In this document: in pieces, positions 9,279-18,104 of the stretch
Layout of the letters: each line of letters opens with the position of its first letter
Numbering within the stretch: the stretch's first letter is position 1
Assembly (NCBI GenBank): GCA_964511645.1
Contig: CAZEGV010000001.1
Span: 1 to 64,000 of the forward strand
Source of the DNA: CAZEGV01 sp964511645
GTDB lineage: Bacteria > Bacteroidota > Bacteroidia > Cytophagales > JAAEPT01
Direction: 5' to 3'
Length of the DNA: 64,000 nucleotides
Notes under the pieces: model-generated
The model's database searches: none
Seen by the model: only the letters and a program-made list of their open reading frames with translations
What the model was told of the DNA's origin: nothing
Translations under genes and position numbers: made by a program

Positions 9279-9425
9279 GGGGGGCGTTACCTCATTCGCC
9301 AAAAGGACGGCTCATGCGGTCGAGCTGTACGCTATATCTTTTTTGTTTTTTTTGTGTTTAACATTTCGACAAGCTCAATATGACACAAAAAAAACAAAAA
9401 AGGATGCCGCTGCCATCTCTAACGC
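9279..9425 (-). repeat. structured interspersed element, copy H
   Basis: Read on the minus strand it begins GCGTTAGAGAT and ends GGTAACGCCCC. GCGTT pairs with AACGC, a compensatory variant of the GGCTT/AAGCC pair of copies A, C and E. It has the core AGCTCGACC in place of AGCCCGACC. The first stem is a long A/T hairpin (CCTTTTTTGTTTT with AAAACAAAAAAG), with the TTGAGCTTGTCGAAAT motif at its tip (9361-9385). It lies between two plus-strand genes, so it is not a leader. Confidence 0.6.
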
Positions 9426-9474
9426 AAACTCAAATTAATTTTAGGTTTTTTTTATTTTAAGAGGAAACTAACTC

Positions 9475-9490
9475 TGTGACAAAAGTTACT
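9475..9490. promoter_or_regulatory. CRP/FNR-like dyad upstream of the SulP gene
   Basis: TGTGACAAAAGTTACT fits TGTGA-N6-T(C/T)AC(A/T) loosely. It is 28 nt before the SulP start. The following TCTAATT block is also found after the matching dyad at 11275. Confidence 0.4.
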
Positions 9491-9518
9491 AGTTATTCTA
9501 ATTTTTATCATTATTTTT

Positions 9519-11264
9519 ATGTTTATGATGAAAATCCCTATACTTGATTGGTTACCAAAATACAAAATAGAGTACTTTAAAGGTGATTTATTTGCTGGTA
9601 TCACTGTTGGTATTATACTAATCCCTCAAGGGATGGCTTATGCTATGATTGCAGGATTACCTCCTGTTTATGGCTTGTATGCTGCTATAATGCCACAGCT
9701 TGTTTATGCGATTTTTGGTACTTCTCGGCAACTTGCCGTAGGCCCTGTGGCGATGGACTCTCTGCTAGTAGCAGTAAGTGTCTCAACTTTAGCGGAAGCG
9801 GGAAGCGAACATTATATTGCCTTGTCATTATTACTAGCTTTTATGATGGGTGTAATCCAACTCATATTAGGCTTAGTACGGATGGGATTTTTGGTTAATT
9901 TCTTATCCAAACCTGTTATCAGTGGCTTTACCTCTGCAGCAGCAATTATTATTGGACTTAATCAAGTCAAGTATTTACTAGGGATTGACATTCTTCGTAA
10001 TAGTAGTGTTTTTAGTATCATTCAGCAATCATTTAATCAAATAGAGAAAATCAACATATATGCCCTAGCGATAGGATTAGGGGGAGTTATTCTTATCAAA
10101 ACATTAAAAAAGATACACAAAGGCATACCTAGTGCTTTAGTTATTGTTGTCCTTGGTATATTAATCACCTATTTCTTACGCCTAGACAAACAATCAGTAC
10201 AAATCATCGGACTAATCCCTAGTGGATTACCTCATTTTCAAGTACCTAGTTTTAGTTTCGAAATTTTAAAAAAATTACTTCCTGCCGCACTAACACTTGC
10301 TTTTATAGCCTTTATGGAATCCATATCTGTAGCTAAATCTATAGAAGTAATGCATCAAGGAGAATATAAAATAAAACCCAGCCAAGAACTAATAGCTCTA
10401 GGATTAGGAAATATAATAGGGTCTTTATTTATGAGTTACCCTACAACAGGGGGCTTCAGCCGTTCGGCCGTTAATCACCAATCTGGTGCCAATACCAACT
10501 TATCAGCATTTGTAGCTGCGGCATTAATTGCTATGACTTTATTATTTTTAACATCCATATTCTTCTATCTCCCTAAAGCAATTTTAGCTTCTATTATTAT
10601 GGTAGCTGTTTTTGGGCTTATCGATTTTAATTTTGTTAAGTACTTATGGAAAATACAAAAACAAGATTTTTGGATGCTTGTCGCCACTTTTGTTATCACA
10701 TTAGTCTTTGGTATCAAAGAAGGGATATTAGCAGGGGTATTCTTATCGTTAGGTTTATTGATATACCGTACTACTCGCCCGCATGTAGCTGTATTGGGGA
10801 AAATTGATTCATCGGGAGATTACCGAAACATTAATAGATTTGTAGAAGCAAGTACTCGTGAAGACATATTAATTATACGTTATGATTCGCAATTATACTT
10901 TGCTAATGCTATCCATTTTGTAGAGTCATTAGAAAAATTATCCGAAGAAAAAGGAGACAAACTTAAACTCATTATATTAAATGCAGAGAGTGTAAGCTTT
11001 ATGGACACCAGTGCTTTGGAAGAATTAAAAAAACTGGTGTCTACTCTTAACAAAAAAGGAATTCAACTATATTTCATGGGGTTAATTGGTCCTGTGAGAG
11101 ACTTCCTTAGCAAAAGTGATTTCGTGGATGAAGTTGGTCAAGATTGTTTCTTTACAGAAGTACAACAAGCGATTGATTATTACGACCAAAAGCCTGAGGC
11201 TTCTAAAAAGATAAACTTTAGTATTGCTACTCAAAGTAATGCTTTTAAAGAGAAAGAAGTATAA
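9519..11264 (+). CDS. SulP family inorganic anion transporter with STAS domain
   Basis: 581 aa. It is a membrane carrier likely importing sulfate or another oxyanion or bicarbonate. The N-terminal DWLPKYKIEYFKGDLFAGITVG and IPQGMAYAMIAGLPPVYGLY are the SulP signature. Many hydrophobic segments follow to about residue 430. The C-terminal STAS domain covers about 447-560, with ESVSFMDTSALEELKKL containing the conserved D-T-S around the switch serine. In-frame Mets at codons 3 and 4 are alternative starts. The next gene is a persulfide dioxygenase-rhodanese protein 83 nt downstream, and both are preceded by similar TGTGA dyads. This suggests sulfur-compound handling, so sulfate or sulfite is the likely cargo (inference). 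Confidence 0.88.
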   Translation: MFMMKIPILDWLPKYKIEYFKGDLFAGITVGIILIPQGMAYAMIAGLPPVYGLYAAIMPQLVYAIFGTSRQLAVGPVAMDSLLVAVSVSTLAEAGSEHYIALSLLLAFMMGVIQLILGLVRMGFLVNFLSKPVISGFTSAAAIIIGLNQVKYLLGIDILRNSSVFSIIQQSFNQIEKINIYALAIGLGGVILIKTLKKIHKGIPSALVIVVLGILITYFLRLDKQSVQIIGLIPSGLPHFQVPSFSFEILKKLLPAALTLAFIAFMESISVAKSIEVMHQGEYKIKPSQELIALGLGNIIGSLFMSYPTTGGFSRSAVNHQSGANTNLSAFVAAALIAMTLLFLTSIFFYLPKAILASIIMVAVFGLIDFNFVKYLWKIQKQDFWMLVATFVITLVFGIKEGILAGVFLSLGLLIYRTTRPHVAVLGKIDSSGDYRNINRFVEASTREDILIIRYDSQLYFANAIHFVESLEKLSEEKGDKLKLIILNAESVSFMDTSALEELKKLVSTLNKKGIQLYFMGLIGPVRDFLSKSDFVDEVGQDCFFTEVQQAIDYYDQKPEASKKINFSIATQSNAFKEKEV

Positions 11265-11274
11265 ACCTACACCT

Positions 11275-11290
11275 TGTGACAATCATCACG
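11275..11290. promoter_or_regulatory. CRP/FNR-like dyad upstream of the persulfide dioxygenase gene
   Basis: TGTGACAATCATCACG reads TGTGA-N6-TCACG, close to the palindromic CRP/FNR consensus. It lies 57 nt before the start codon, and TCTAATTATTTA follows at a similar distance as at the SulP promoter. Confidence 0.5.
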
Positions 11291-11347
11291 AGATAAATCT
11301 AATTATTTAATCATCTTTGAATATCATCACATATAAAGTTAAGAATT

Positions 11348-12745
11348 ATGAAAATTGAACAAATATATACTGGTTGCCTAGCTCAAGGAGCTTATTATAT
11401 AGAGTCTAATGGTGAGGTAGCCATCATAGACCCGCTAAGAGAAGTAAGCCCTTATGTCAAAAGAGCAGAAAAAGACAGTGCTAATATTAAATATATTTTT
11501 GAAACTCATTTTCATGCCGACTTTGTAAGTGGTCACGTAACTTTGGCAGAGCAAACGGATGCTAAAATAATTTTTGGACCTACCGCCACCACTAAATTTA
11601 ACTCTCATATTGCTGAGGATAATGAAGAGTTTAAGCTAGGAGATTTGATAATAAAGGTACTACATACTCCTGGGCATACTTTAGAAAGTATCAGCTTATT
11701 ACTAAAAGATAAGTCAGGAAAAGATATTGCTTTATTCTCTGGTGACACGCTTTTCTTAGGTGATGTAGGCCGCCCAGACTTGGCTCAAAAAAGTAATATT
11801 ACTTTAGACGACTTGGCAGGAATGCTTTATGATAGCTTAAGAAATAAAATAATGCCTTTAGCTGATGACTTAACGGTATATCCTGCTCATGGTGCTGGCT
11901 CTGCTTGTGGAAAAAACATGATGAAAGAGACAGTAGACACACTCGGGAATCAGAAAAAAACAAATTATGCCCTTAGAGCAGACATGACTAAAGAAGAATT
12001 CATAAAAGAGGTAACTGATGGATTAGCAACACCTCCTGGCTACTTCCCTGAAAATGTAAGGCTTAACAAAGAAGGATATGATGATATTAAAAACATATTA
12101 GGAAAAGGGACAACTGCCCTATCACCTGCAGTATTTGAAACTATTGCAAACGAGACTGGTGCTCTTATGCTTGATGTACGTAGTGCTAGTGATTTTGCAA
12201 AGGCTCATGTTCCGAATAGTATTTTTATCGGGCTAGATGGTGGTTTTGCTCCTTGGGTTGGGCAATTAATTGTGGATGTAAATCAAGAAATCATACTTAT
12301 TACTGATAAAGGAAGAGAAGAGGAAGCAGTAACTAGGCTAGCTAGAATTGGATTTGACAACACTTTGGGTTATCTAGATGGTGGAATTAAGGCTTGGAAA
12401 GCTGAGAAAAAAGATACTGAGTCTATTGACTGTGTAAGTGCAGAAGAATTCACAAAACAGTATGATAAAAACATTTCTTTTGATGTGCGTAAAGAAGGTG
12501 AATTTCTATCAGAACACGTACTAGACATTAATCACACGCCTCTTTGTACAATAAATGAGCATTTGAGCGAGTTCCCAAAAGAGAAATTCTTTGTACATTG
12601 TGCTGGAGGGTATCGCTCGATGATGGCGGCCAGTATACTCAAATCAAGAGGGTTTGATAAAGTGATTAATGTAGAAGGTGGTTTTAAGGCTATAAAAGAA
12701 ACAAATATTCCTGTGAGTGCATACGTTTGTCCGAGTACGCTTTAA
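11348..12745 (+). CDS. persulfide dioxygenase-like MBL protein with two rhodanese domains (CstB-like)
   Basis: 465 aa. An N-terminal metallo-beta-lactamase domain of the ETHE1 type has THFHADFVSGH at about residues 52-62 (HxHxDxxxGH), HTPGHT near 104, and SGDTLF. Two rhodanese domains follow. The first (about 265-360) has ITDKGREEE where the active-site Cys loop should be, so it is catalytically dead. The second (about 365-460) has HCAGGYRS with the active Cys near 417. This MBL-rhodanese-rhodanese order is that of CstB, which oxidises persulfides to thiosulfate in staphylococci. Cytoplasmic detoxification of sulfide-derived persulfide is the likely role. It is paired with SulP upstream and followed by a strong terminator. 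Confidence 0.85.
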   Translation: MKIEQIYTGCLAQGAYYIESNGEVAIIDPLREVSPYVKRAEKDSANIKYIFETHFHADFVSGHVTLAEQTDAKIIFGPTATTKFNSHIAEDNEEFKLGDLIIKVLHTPGHTLESISLLLKDKSGKDIALFSGDTLFLGDVGRPDLAQKSNITLDDLAGMLYDSLRNKIMPLADDLTVYPAHGAGSACGKNMMKETVDTLGNQKKTNYALRADMTKEEFIKEVTDGLATPPGYFPENVRLNKEGYDDIKNILGKGTTALSPAVFETIANETGALMLDVRSASDFAKAHVPNSIFIGLDGGFAPWVGQLIVDVNQEIILITDKGREEEAVTRLARIGFDNTLGYLDGGIKAWKAEKKDTESIDCVSAEEFTKQYDKNISFDVRKEGEFLSEHVLDINHTPLCTINEHLSEFPKEKFFVHCAGGYRSMMAASILKSRGFDKVINVEGGFKAIKETNIPVSAYVCPSTL

Positions 12746-12764
12746 TAAAACATTATTTTGTATT

Positions 12765-12796
12765 AAAAGGTGATTCTTAATTGAATCACCTTTTTT
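12765..12796. terminator. intrinsic terminator after the sulfur block
   Basis: AAAAGGTGATTC and GAATCACCTTTTTT form a 12-bp stem around TTAATT with a T-run, 20 nt after the stop. Confidence 0.85.
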
Positions 12797-12928
12797 GTGT
12801 GACAAGGTTTGTTTTTTTAGTGTAATTTTTATCAAAATAACTATCTTTACGCTCTTGTAACATATATGTATTGAAAGGCATAAATTACTAAATGGCTTAA
12901 TAATAGTAAAACAGCTAATAAGTGACAT

Positions 12929-13065
12929 GGCTTAGGGATCCGTCAGTAGACGGACTTTGTCGTGGTTTGTTTGAATCACATAAGCGTAGTATAACGAAGC
13001 GAAATGGGATGAGTAGCGAAAGCCCGGTCAAAATCATGAGGTACGAAATGATTTTGGAAAGCTCC
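12929..13065 (+). repeat. structured interspersed element, copy B (upstream of gatB)
   Basis: Begins GGCTTAGGGAT and ends GGAAAGCTCC, so GGCTT pairs with AAGCT with one G-U. It carries GAGTAGCGAAAGCCCGGTC (core with two changes). The second stem is AAAATCAT with ATGATTTT. The element ends 31 nt before the gatB start codon on the same strand, so it could be in the gatB leader. Confidence 0.65.
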
Positions 13066-13096
13066 AAAAGAAAGAAAATATTAGGATTAAATAATA

Positions 13097-14542
13097 ATGA
13101 GGGATAAATATCAAGAAGTAATCGGTTTAGAAATCCATGTGCAACTATCGACCAATACAAAGGCGTATTCGTCTGACATTGTAGAGTATGGTAGCTTACC
13201 TAATACCAATATTAGCCCTATTACTTTGGCTCATCCTGGTACTTTGCCTAAGCCTAATAAAAAGGTATATGATTTTTCAATTAAGCTGGGTCTGGCTTTG
13301 GGTTGCGATATTACGGAGTTCAATTATTATGATAGGAAAAATTATTTTTATCCTGATTTGCCTAAGGGTTATCAGATTACGCAGGATGCAACTCCTATTT
13401 GTGAGAATGGAAGCGTTCATATTAAAACAAAAAGTGGTGTAAAAAAAGAAATTAAATTAACGAGAATCCATATGGAAGAGGATTCTGGGAAGTCGATGCA
13501 CCTTGATGGGGAAAGTGAGTCTTTAGTAGACCTTAACCGTGCTGGTACTGCCCTACTTGAGATTGTGACAGAGCCAGATATTCGTAATTCGGAAGAGGCG
13601 TATGCTTTTGTGACCGAAGTGCGGAAGCTTGTGCGTTATCTAGAAATCTGTGATGGGAATATGGAAGAGGGGTCGATGCGTTGTGATGCTAATATTTCTG
13701 TAATGAAAAAAGGTAGTGACACTTTTGGTACTAAAGTAGAGGTCAAAAACATGAATTCTATCCGAAATGTGGCACGAGCAATTGAGCATGAGATTGATAG
13801 ACAAATAGAAATGAACGAAAATAATGAGGTTATTATTTCGGAAACTCGTTTGTTTGATGCTTCTGCAGGAACGACAAAAGCAATGCGTAAAAAGGAAGAG
13901 CTGAATGATTATCGGTTTTTTGCTGAACCTGATTTACAGCCTGTAACGGTTACCAAAGATTGGATTGAAAAGATAAAATTGGAGATGCCTGCCCTGCCCC
14001 ATGAGTTATTCAAACGTTTTGTGACAGAGTATAAGCTACCTGAATATGATGCTTATGTATTGACCGACCAAAAAGATATTGCCCTGTACTTTGATGCGCT
14101 TTGTCAAGAGACGTCTAACTACAAATCTGCGTCTAACTGGGTGATGGGTGCTATGAAATCATATATGAATGAGCTGACCTTATCTGTGGCTAACTTCCCG
14201 TTAAGTCCTGCAAAGATGGCGGAATTAATTCGTTTTATAGATGATGGAAAGATTAGTGTCTCTTCGGCTACAATGAATTTATTCCCTGAGTTAGTTAATC
14301 AGCCAAAAACATCTGTAAGTAAGCTTGCCGAAAAACTTAACCTTGTGCAAGACACGAACGAAGATGATATAAAATCTGTTGTGGAAGAAGTGTTGGCTCA
14401 ATTTCCTGATAAAGTAGAAGCCTACAAAGCTGGAAACAAAAACTTACTTGGGCTGTTTATGGGGCAAGCGATGAAGGCAACTGCTGGAAAAGCTGATCCA
14501 AAAAAAATCAATCAAATCTTAAGAGAAATATTAGAAGCTTAA
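13097..14542 (+). CDS. gatB: Asp-tRNA(Asn)/Glu-tRNA(Gln) amidotransferase subunit B
   Basis: 481 aa, the normal full length. GatB is the kinase/tRNA-binding subunit of the GatCAB complex, which converts Glu-tRNA(Gln) to Gln-tRNA(Gln). The N-terminus YQEVIGLEIHVQL is the family hallmark, followed by FYPDLPKGYQI and HMEEDSGKS (ligands of the catalytic centre). DLNRAGTALLEIVTEPD and EEGSMRCDANIS are further conserved blocks. The C-terminal helical and YqeY-like tRNA-binding domain ends GKADPKKINQILREIL. gatA and gatC are not in this window. The gene has structured element B directly upstream and a TlpA-like gene 4 nt downstream. Confidence 0.97.
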   Translation: MRDKYQEVIGLEIHVQLSTNTKAYSSDIVEYGSLPNTNISPITLAHPGTLPKPNKKVYDFSIKLGLALGCDITEFNYYDRKNYFYPDLPKGYQITQDATPICENGSVHIKTKSGVKKEIKLTRIHMEEDSGKSMHLDGESESLVDLNRAGTALLEIVTEPDIRNSEEAYAFVTEVRKLVRYLEICDGNMEEGSMRCDANISVMKKGSDTFGTKVEVKNMNSIRNVARAIEHEIDRQIEMNENNEVIISETRLFDASAGTTKAMRKKEELNDYRFFAEPDLQPVTVTKDWIEKIKLEMPALPHELFKRFVTEYKLPEYDAYVLTDQKDIALYFDALCQETSNYKSASNWVMGAMKSYMNELTLSVANFPLSPAKMAELIRFIDDGKISVSSATMNLFPELVNQPKTSVSKLAEKLNLVQDTNEDDIKSVVEEVLAQFPDKVEAYKAGNKNLLGLFMGQAMKATAGKADPKKINQILREILEA

Positions 14543-14546
14543 TCAA

Positions 14547-15584
14547 ATGAAAAGAATATTATATATTAGTGTTGCACTATTACTATGGTCTTGTGATAAA
14601 CAAACGGAAGGAAAAACTAGCGAAAAAACAGAGAACATAACAACGAAAAAAACACCAAGCATCTCTCCTACTGCTGTTGTACACCTTATAAAAGGAACAA
14701 TCAATACCCCTGATACAATCTTACCCAGTAAAGTTGAGCTATATAAAGCTCGTGGAAGAGAGAGTGTCCTACTAAACACTAGTAAGATAAATGAAGATGG
14801 GAGTTTTGAAATTGGACTTAATGATGATGAGTTGTGGCTATATTCTCTTCGGGTTGATGATATGAAAATAGACTTTATCAATGATGTGAAAGAAATTGAA
14901 ATCAACATCAGTCATAAAGGAGTTGAATTTCCTAATTCTAAAGAAAGTAGATTTGTACAACAAATCACAAATTTGCTACAATCAGGAAAAACAGCAGAAG
15001 TAAAGGAATTTGTACTGGATAACGCACCTAGTTATACTTCTTTTATTTATGTTTCATCTTTATCAAGAGATGATAATTATGATTTTATAAAGTCAGTAGC
15101 AAATAAGTTTTCGGAGAAAGAACATTTGTACGCAAGTAAATGGCTAAAGACTATCAATAGTTTTGTAGGAATTGGTTCACAAGCTCCTGAAATCAAATTA
15201 CAAAATCCAGAGGGAAACACAGTTGCTCTTAGTAGCTTAAAGGGTAAGTATGTTTTGATTGACTTTTGGGCTTCGTGGTGTGGACCTTGTATACAGGAAA
15301 TGCCGAATGTAAGAAATGCTTACGCTAAATATAAAAGCAAAGGTTTTGAAGTATTTGGAGTATCGTTAGATAGTGACAAAGGCAGGTGGAAAGCTGCTAT
15401 ACATCGCTTAAAATTACCTTGGACTCATGTTTCTGACCTTAAGAAATGGTCTTCTCCAGTTGTGTCTCAATATCAAATTTCTGGAATTCCTCATACTGTA
15501 CTGATTGATCCAACAGGTAAAATCATTGCTAAAAACTTAAGAGGGACAGCACTAGAAGCTAAGCTTACTGAAGTATTAAAATAA
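14547..15584 (+). CDS. TlpA-like thioredoxin-fold lipoprotein
   Basis: 345 aa. A lipoprotein signal peptide ends in LLLWSCDK. Residues about 45-130 look like the DUF4369 domain that often precedes AhpC/TSA domains in Bacteroidota. The C-terminal third is a TlpA/ResA-type thioredoxin fold, with FWASWCGPC near residues 240-250 and a cis-Pro in SGIPHT. It likely reduces disulfides on periplasmic or cell-surface proteins. It follows gatB by 4 nt, so it is probably co-transcribed, with no obvious functional link. A strong terminator begins at its stop codon. Confidence 0.88.
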   Translation: MKRILYISVALLLWSCDKQTEGKTSEKTENITTKKTPSISPTAVVHLIKGTINTPDTILPSKVELYKARGRESVLLNTSKINEDGSFEIGLNDDELWLYSLRVDDMKIDFINDVKEIEINISHKGVEFPNSKESRFVQQITNLLQSGKTAEVKEFVLDNAPSYTSFIYVSSLSRDDNYDFIKSVANKFSEKEHLYASKWLKTINSFVGIGSQAPEIKLQNPEGNTVALSSLKGKYVLIDFWASWCGPCIQEMPNVRNAYAKYKSKGFEVFGVSLDSDKGRWKAAIHRLKLPWTHVSDLKKWSSPVVSQYQISGIPHTVLIDPTGKIIAKNLRGTALEAKLTEVLK

Positions 15585-15586
15585 AA

Positions 15587-15620
15587 AAATCCTAGTTTGA
15601 AAATATTCAAACTAGGATTT
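15587..15620. terminator. bidirectional intrinsic terminator
   Basis: AAATCCTAGTTTGA and TTCAAACTAGGATTT form a long stem around AAATA. A-tract and T-rich flanks let it serve the TlpA-like gene on plus and the META-like remnant on minus. Confidence 0.85.
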
Positions 15621-15641
15621 AATAAAATTATTTTTTTACTA

Positions 15642-16042
15642 TTATGCTTCTTGATAATCAGTTGCACCACCTTCTATTCCTTTAGGGGTTACATACTCAT
15701 TGTCTCCTGCATCACATAAGGCTGTGGTAAACTCATTAGATACCCATATCTGGGCAAGCCATTTTAGTTCCCATCATTGCACCAAAGACTAGGTTTCTTT
15801 CATCTATTTGTTCTATGGTACCAGCAATTCTATTACATCCATCAGACCCAAAAACTTTATTTTTATCAAAATTAAGAAGATGTTTTTTTCTTTGATACTT
15901 TCTAAGCGAGATATAGATAAGACTAACCACTCCCCTTTTATTGATAGTTCTTTATTTCTTTTTTTACCTTCATCTTATTTGTACTACAAGATATTAATAA
16001 TCCTACGAGTATTAGTATGGTGATTTTACTTGTGATTAGCAT
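15642..16042 (-). pseudogene. decayed META/HslJ-like lipoprotein gene
   Basis: From 16042 the frame reads MLITSKITILILVGLLISC, a lipoprotein signal, then runs into a stop after KKEIKNYQ. A second frame continues ELSIKGEWLVLSISRLESIK. A third frame holds NKVFGSDGCNRIAG and GAMMGTKMACPDMG, hallmarks of META/HslJ domains. A further frame then gives SNEFTTALCDAGDNEYV, ending at 15642. So the gene is broken by about three frameshifts. Its start overlaps the end of the TPR-like gene by 17 nt, which indicates a former operon. Confidence 0.8.
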
Positions 16043-17258
16043 TCCACCTTGCTTTTTGTTTTCTGTAAAACTTCATACGAGTTTGAGCTGCATCCCTATA
16101 CCTAAATTTAAACTTGTCATAATCAATGATTTCAAGTAAGGTTAATTCTGCCTTCTCATATTCATTCATCCATCCATAAGCTTGTGCAATATTAAGTTTC
16201 ATAGTTGCAGTCACGTGTTTATTTACTCTTGCTTTTTTATTTTCTAATTCTGACTCTTTCAAAACTCTATTCCATATTTTTATCGCTTCTAGCAATTTAT
16301 TTTTGGATGATTTAAAATCTGTATTTAAATTCAAATACCCCTCTCTAGCAATAGAAAAACCCGATTGACAGTCGTCATAATTGAATTTCTTAGCTTTCAC
16401 TTTATACAAGTTTTCATAGCGAACTTTGGGGCAGAACCCATAAAGCTCATTCAACCGCTCATAAACTAGCTTCATGTTTTTATCTACTATTTTTGATTCT
16501 AACATTCGTTTTATAGTAACCGTATCAAAAGAAGGAATTTTCGTTTTTGTATGCTTTGTTTCATATTTCACAAACTCACTTGTGCCTTCTAATAACTCAT
16601 TTAGGAAAATCTTCCCACTATTATCTACTACCCTGATTCTAACAGGGTGCTTATAAGACATCCTGTGCCAATAATATACGGCTGGTGAAGGCTTAGTTAC
16701 ACTCCTACTTTTGAGTTCTATTTTGGTAGATTGAAACCCATATAAATGAGCCGAAATTTTTACTGCCTTTTCTGGCTTACCCTCAAACCCCTCAAGGTAT
16801 AGATAAGAGGTGGCTAAGGTTTCGGTATTAAATATTTTTTGATAATGCACTTGTCTCTTCTTAGGCTTTGGGGCAGCTACGTATGGGGCTGGTTTGTCTG
16901 GTATAGTACCTGTTTTTAGTACCTGAGTTTCTAATAAATAGCCTGCTAATGTTTTCTTCTTACCTGAATATAAGTTATCATAATACTGATCCATTCTAGC
17001 TTTATGACGTGTTTTAGATTGAAATTCTATCTCTTTATATTGTTTTAGCTCTTCATCATATTCTTCTTGTATCATTTTTTGATGTGCTAAAATATCTTCT
17101 TCATATTCCAAAACAACTGTTGATTGATAATACTTGGGCAGTAATAATACTGATGGCAATTGGGTATAATTAATTCCTATCTTACTCTGAATTATTTTTT
17201 GAGATAAGGATAGGTTAGCTATTAACAATAAGTGAAGTACTAGTAGTGTATTTTTCAT
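16026..17258 (-). CDS. secreted protein of unknown function with C-terminal TPR-like helices
   Basis: 410 aa. A signal peptide (MKNTLLVLHLLLIANLSLSQ) predicts periplasmic or exported location. A charged, probably helical stretch at about 55-100 (MIQEEYDEELKQYKEIEFQ) is followed by a Pro/Lys-rich linker and a beta-rich middle part. The last 100 residues (LNIAQAYGWMNEYEKAELTLLEI) look like tetratricopeptide helices. I do not recognise the family. It overlaps the decayed META/HslJ-like gene downstream, so it may have served the envelope-stress or lipoprotein context; this is only a guess. Confidence 0.7.
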   Translation of the reverse strand: MKNTLLVLHLLLIANLSLSQKIIQSKIGINYTQLPSVLLLPKYYQSTVVLEYEEDILAHQKMIQEEYDEELKQYKEIEFQSKTRHKARMDQYYDNLYSGKKKTLAGYLLETQVLKTGTIPDKPAPYVAAPKPKKRQVHYQKIFNTETLATSYLYLEGFEGKPEKAVKISAHLYGFQSTKIELKSRSVTKPSPAVYYWHRMSYKHPVRIRVVDNSGKIFLNELLEGTSEFVKYETKHTKTKIPSFDTVTIKRMLESKIVDKNMKLVYERLNELYGFCPKVRYENLYKVKAKKFNYDDCQSGFSIAREGYLNLNTDFKSSKNKLLEAIKIWNRVLKESELENKKARVNKHVTATMKLNIAQAYGWMNEYEKAELTLLEIIDYDKFKFRYRDAAQTRMKFYRKQKARWNANHK

Positions 17259-17345
17259 TGATTTTATAATTTAGAATTACTGACTTATCAAACATCTTAC
17301 CAAAGATAGTTAATTACAATCATAAAGCTACATTATCACATAATT

Positions 17346-17460
17346 GGCTTAGGGATTGACGTGGAAATCCTTCCTGATTTTTTTCATCGGGAAGATTGGG
17401 AACAGAAAGCCCGACCGTCTGGGCGAAATAGCCCAGAGAGTGAAATGAAAGGGAAGCCCC
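17346..17460 (+). repeat. structured interspersed element, copy C
   Basis: Begins GGCTTAGGGAT and ends GGGAAGCCCC (GGCTT/AAGCC closing pair), with the core GAAAGCCCGACC. The first stem is ATCCTTCCTGAT with ATCGGGAAGAT. The second is TCTGGGC with GCCCAGA. It ends 57 nt before the HAD phosphatase start on the same strand. The 259-nt gap 17259-17517 holds nothing else I can support. Confidence 0.7.
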
Positions 17461-17517
17461 AAATATTTTTTATTGCCTTTTAGGAAATATTAGCTAAATT
17501 AGCCACGTAGAATCTAC

Positions 17518-18102
17518 ATGATAATGATACAAATACCCGAACACATAAAAGGAATAATTTTTGACCTCGACGGAACACTTGCCGACACAATGTCTTTGCA
17601 TTATAAGGCTTGTCAGCTCGTTTGTGAGCCTTATGGTATTGAGTTTCCGTATGAGTATTTTATCGCTAAAGCGGGAATACCTACACTAAAAGTTTTTGAA
17701 ATGTTTGTAAAAGAGTACAAACACTCCGTAAATGGGCTAAAGCTAGGTGAGAAAAAGGAAAGGATTTTTCAGTCTTTAATCCCTACCGTAAAAGCAATTC
17801 CTGCTAGTGAACAATTATTACTAGCTAATCTAGGAAAAAGAAAAATAGCTGTGGGTTCTGGGGGAGATAGAGAGAGTGTAATAGCTACTCTTCAAGCAAT
17901 TGGGCATATCAAAAACTTAGATTCTATAGTAAGTGCTGACGAAGTAGATTTGCACAAACCTCACCCCGATACGTTCTTGAAGTGTGCCGAAGAAATGAAC
18001 TTAAGTCCTAATGAATGTATTGTTTTGGAAGATGCTCAACTGGGTTTTGAGGCGGCCATAAGTGCTGGAATGAAATATATCAATATCAACTTATATGTTT
18101 AA
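17518..18102 (+). CDS. HAD family phosphatase (beta-phosphoglucomutase-like)
   Basis: 194 aa. HAD motif I is FDLDGTLAD, motif II the S in VGSGGD, the motif III Lys is in DLHKPHPDTF, and motif IV is EDAQLGFEAA. The small helical cap between motifs I and II fits the beta-phosphoglucomutase/phosphonatase subgroup. The substrate is not determinable; small sugar phosphates are usual. The ATG at codon 3 is an alternative start. It begins a compact plus-strand group with the next two genes (2-nt gap, then a 4-nt overlap). Structured element C lies directly upstream. Confidence 0.88.
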   Translation: MIMIQIPEHIKGIIFDLDGTLADTMSLHYKACQLVCEPYGIEFPYEYFIAKAGIPTLKVFEMFVKEYKHSVNGLKLGEKKERIFQSLIPTVKAIPASEQLLLANLGKRKIAVGSGGDRESVIATLQAIGHIKNLDSIVSADEVDLHKPHPDTFLKCAEEMNLSPNECIVLEDAQLGFEAAISAGMKYININLYV

Positions 18103-18104
18103 CA

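Noticed and set aside
12922..13160. short ORFs overlapping element B and the start of gatB
   Set aside because: They overlap a repeat and a clear gatB start, show no family features, and are explained by shadow frames.
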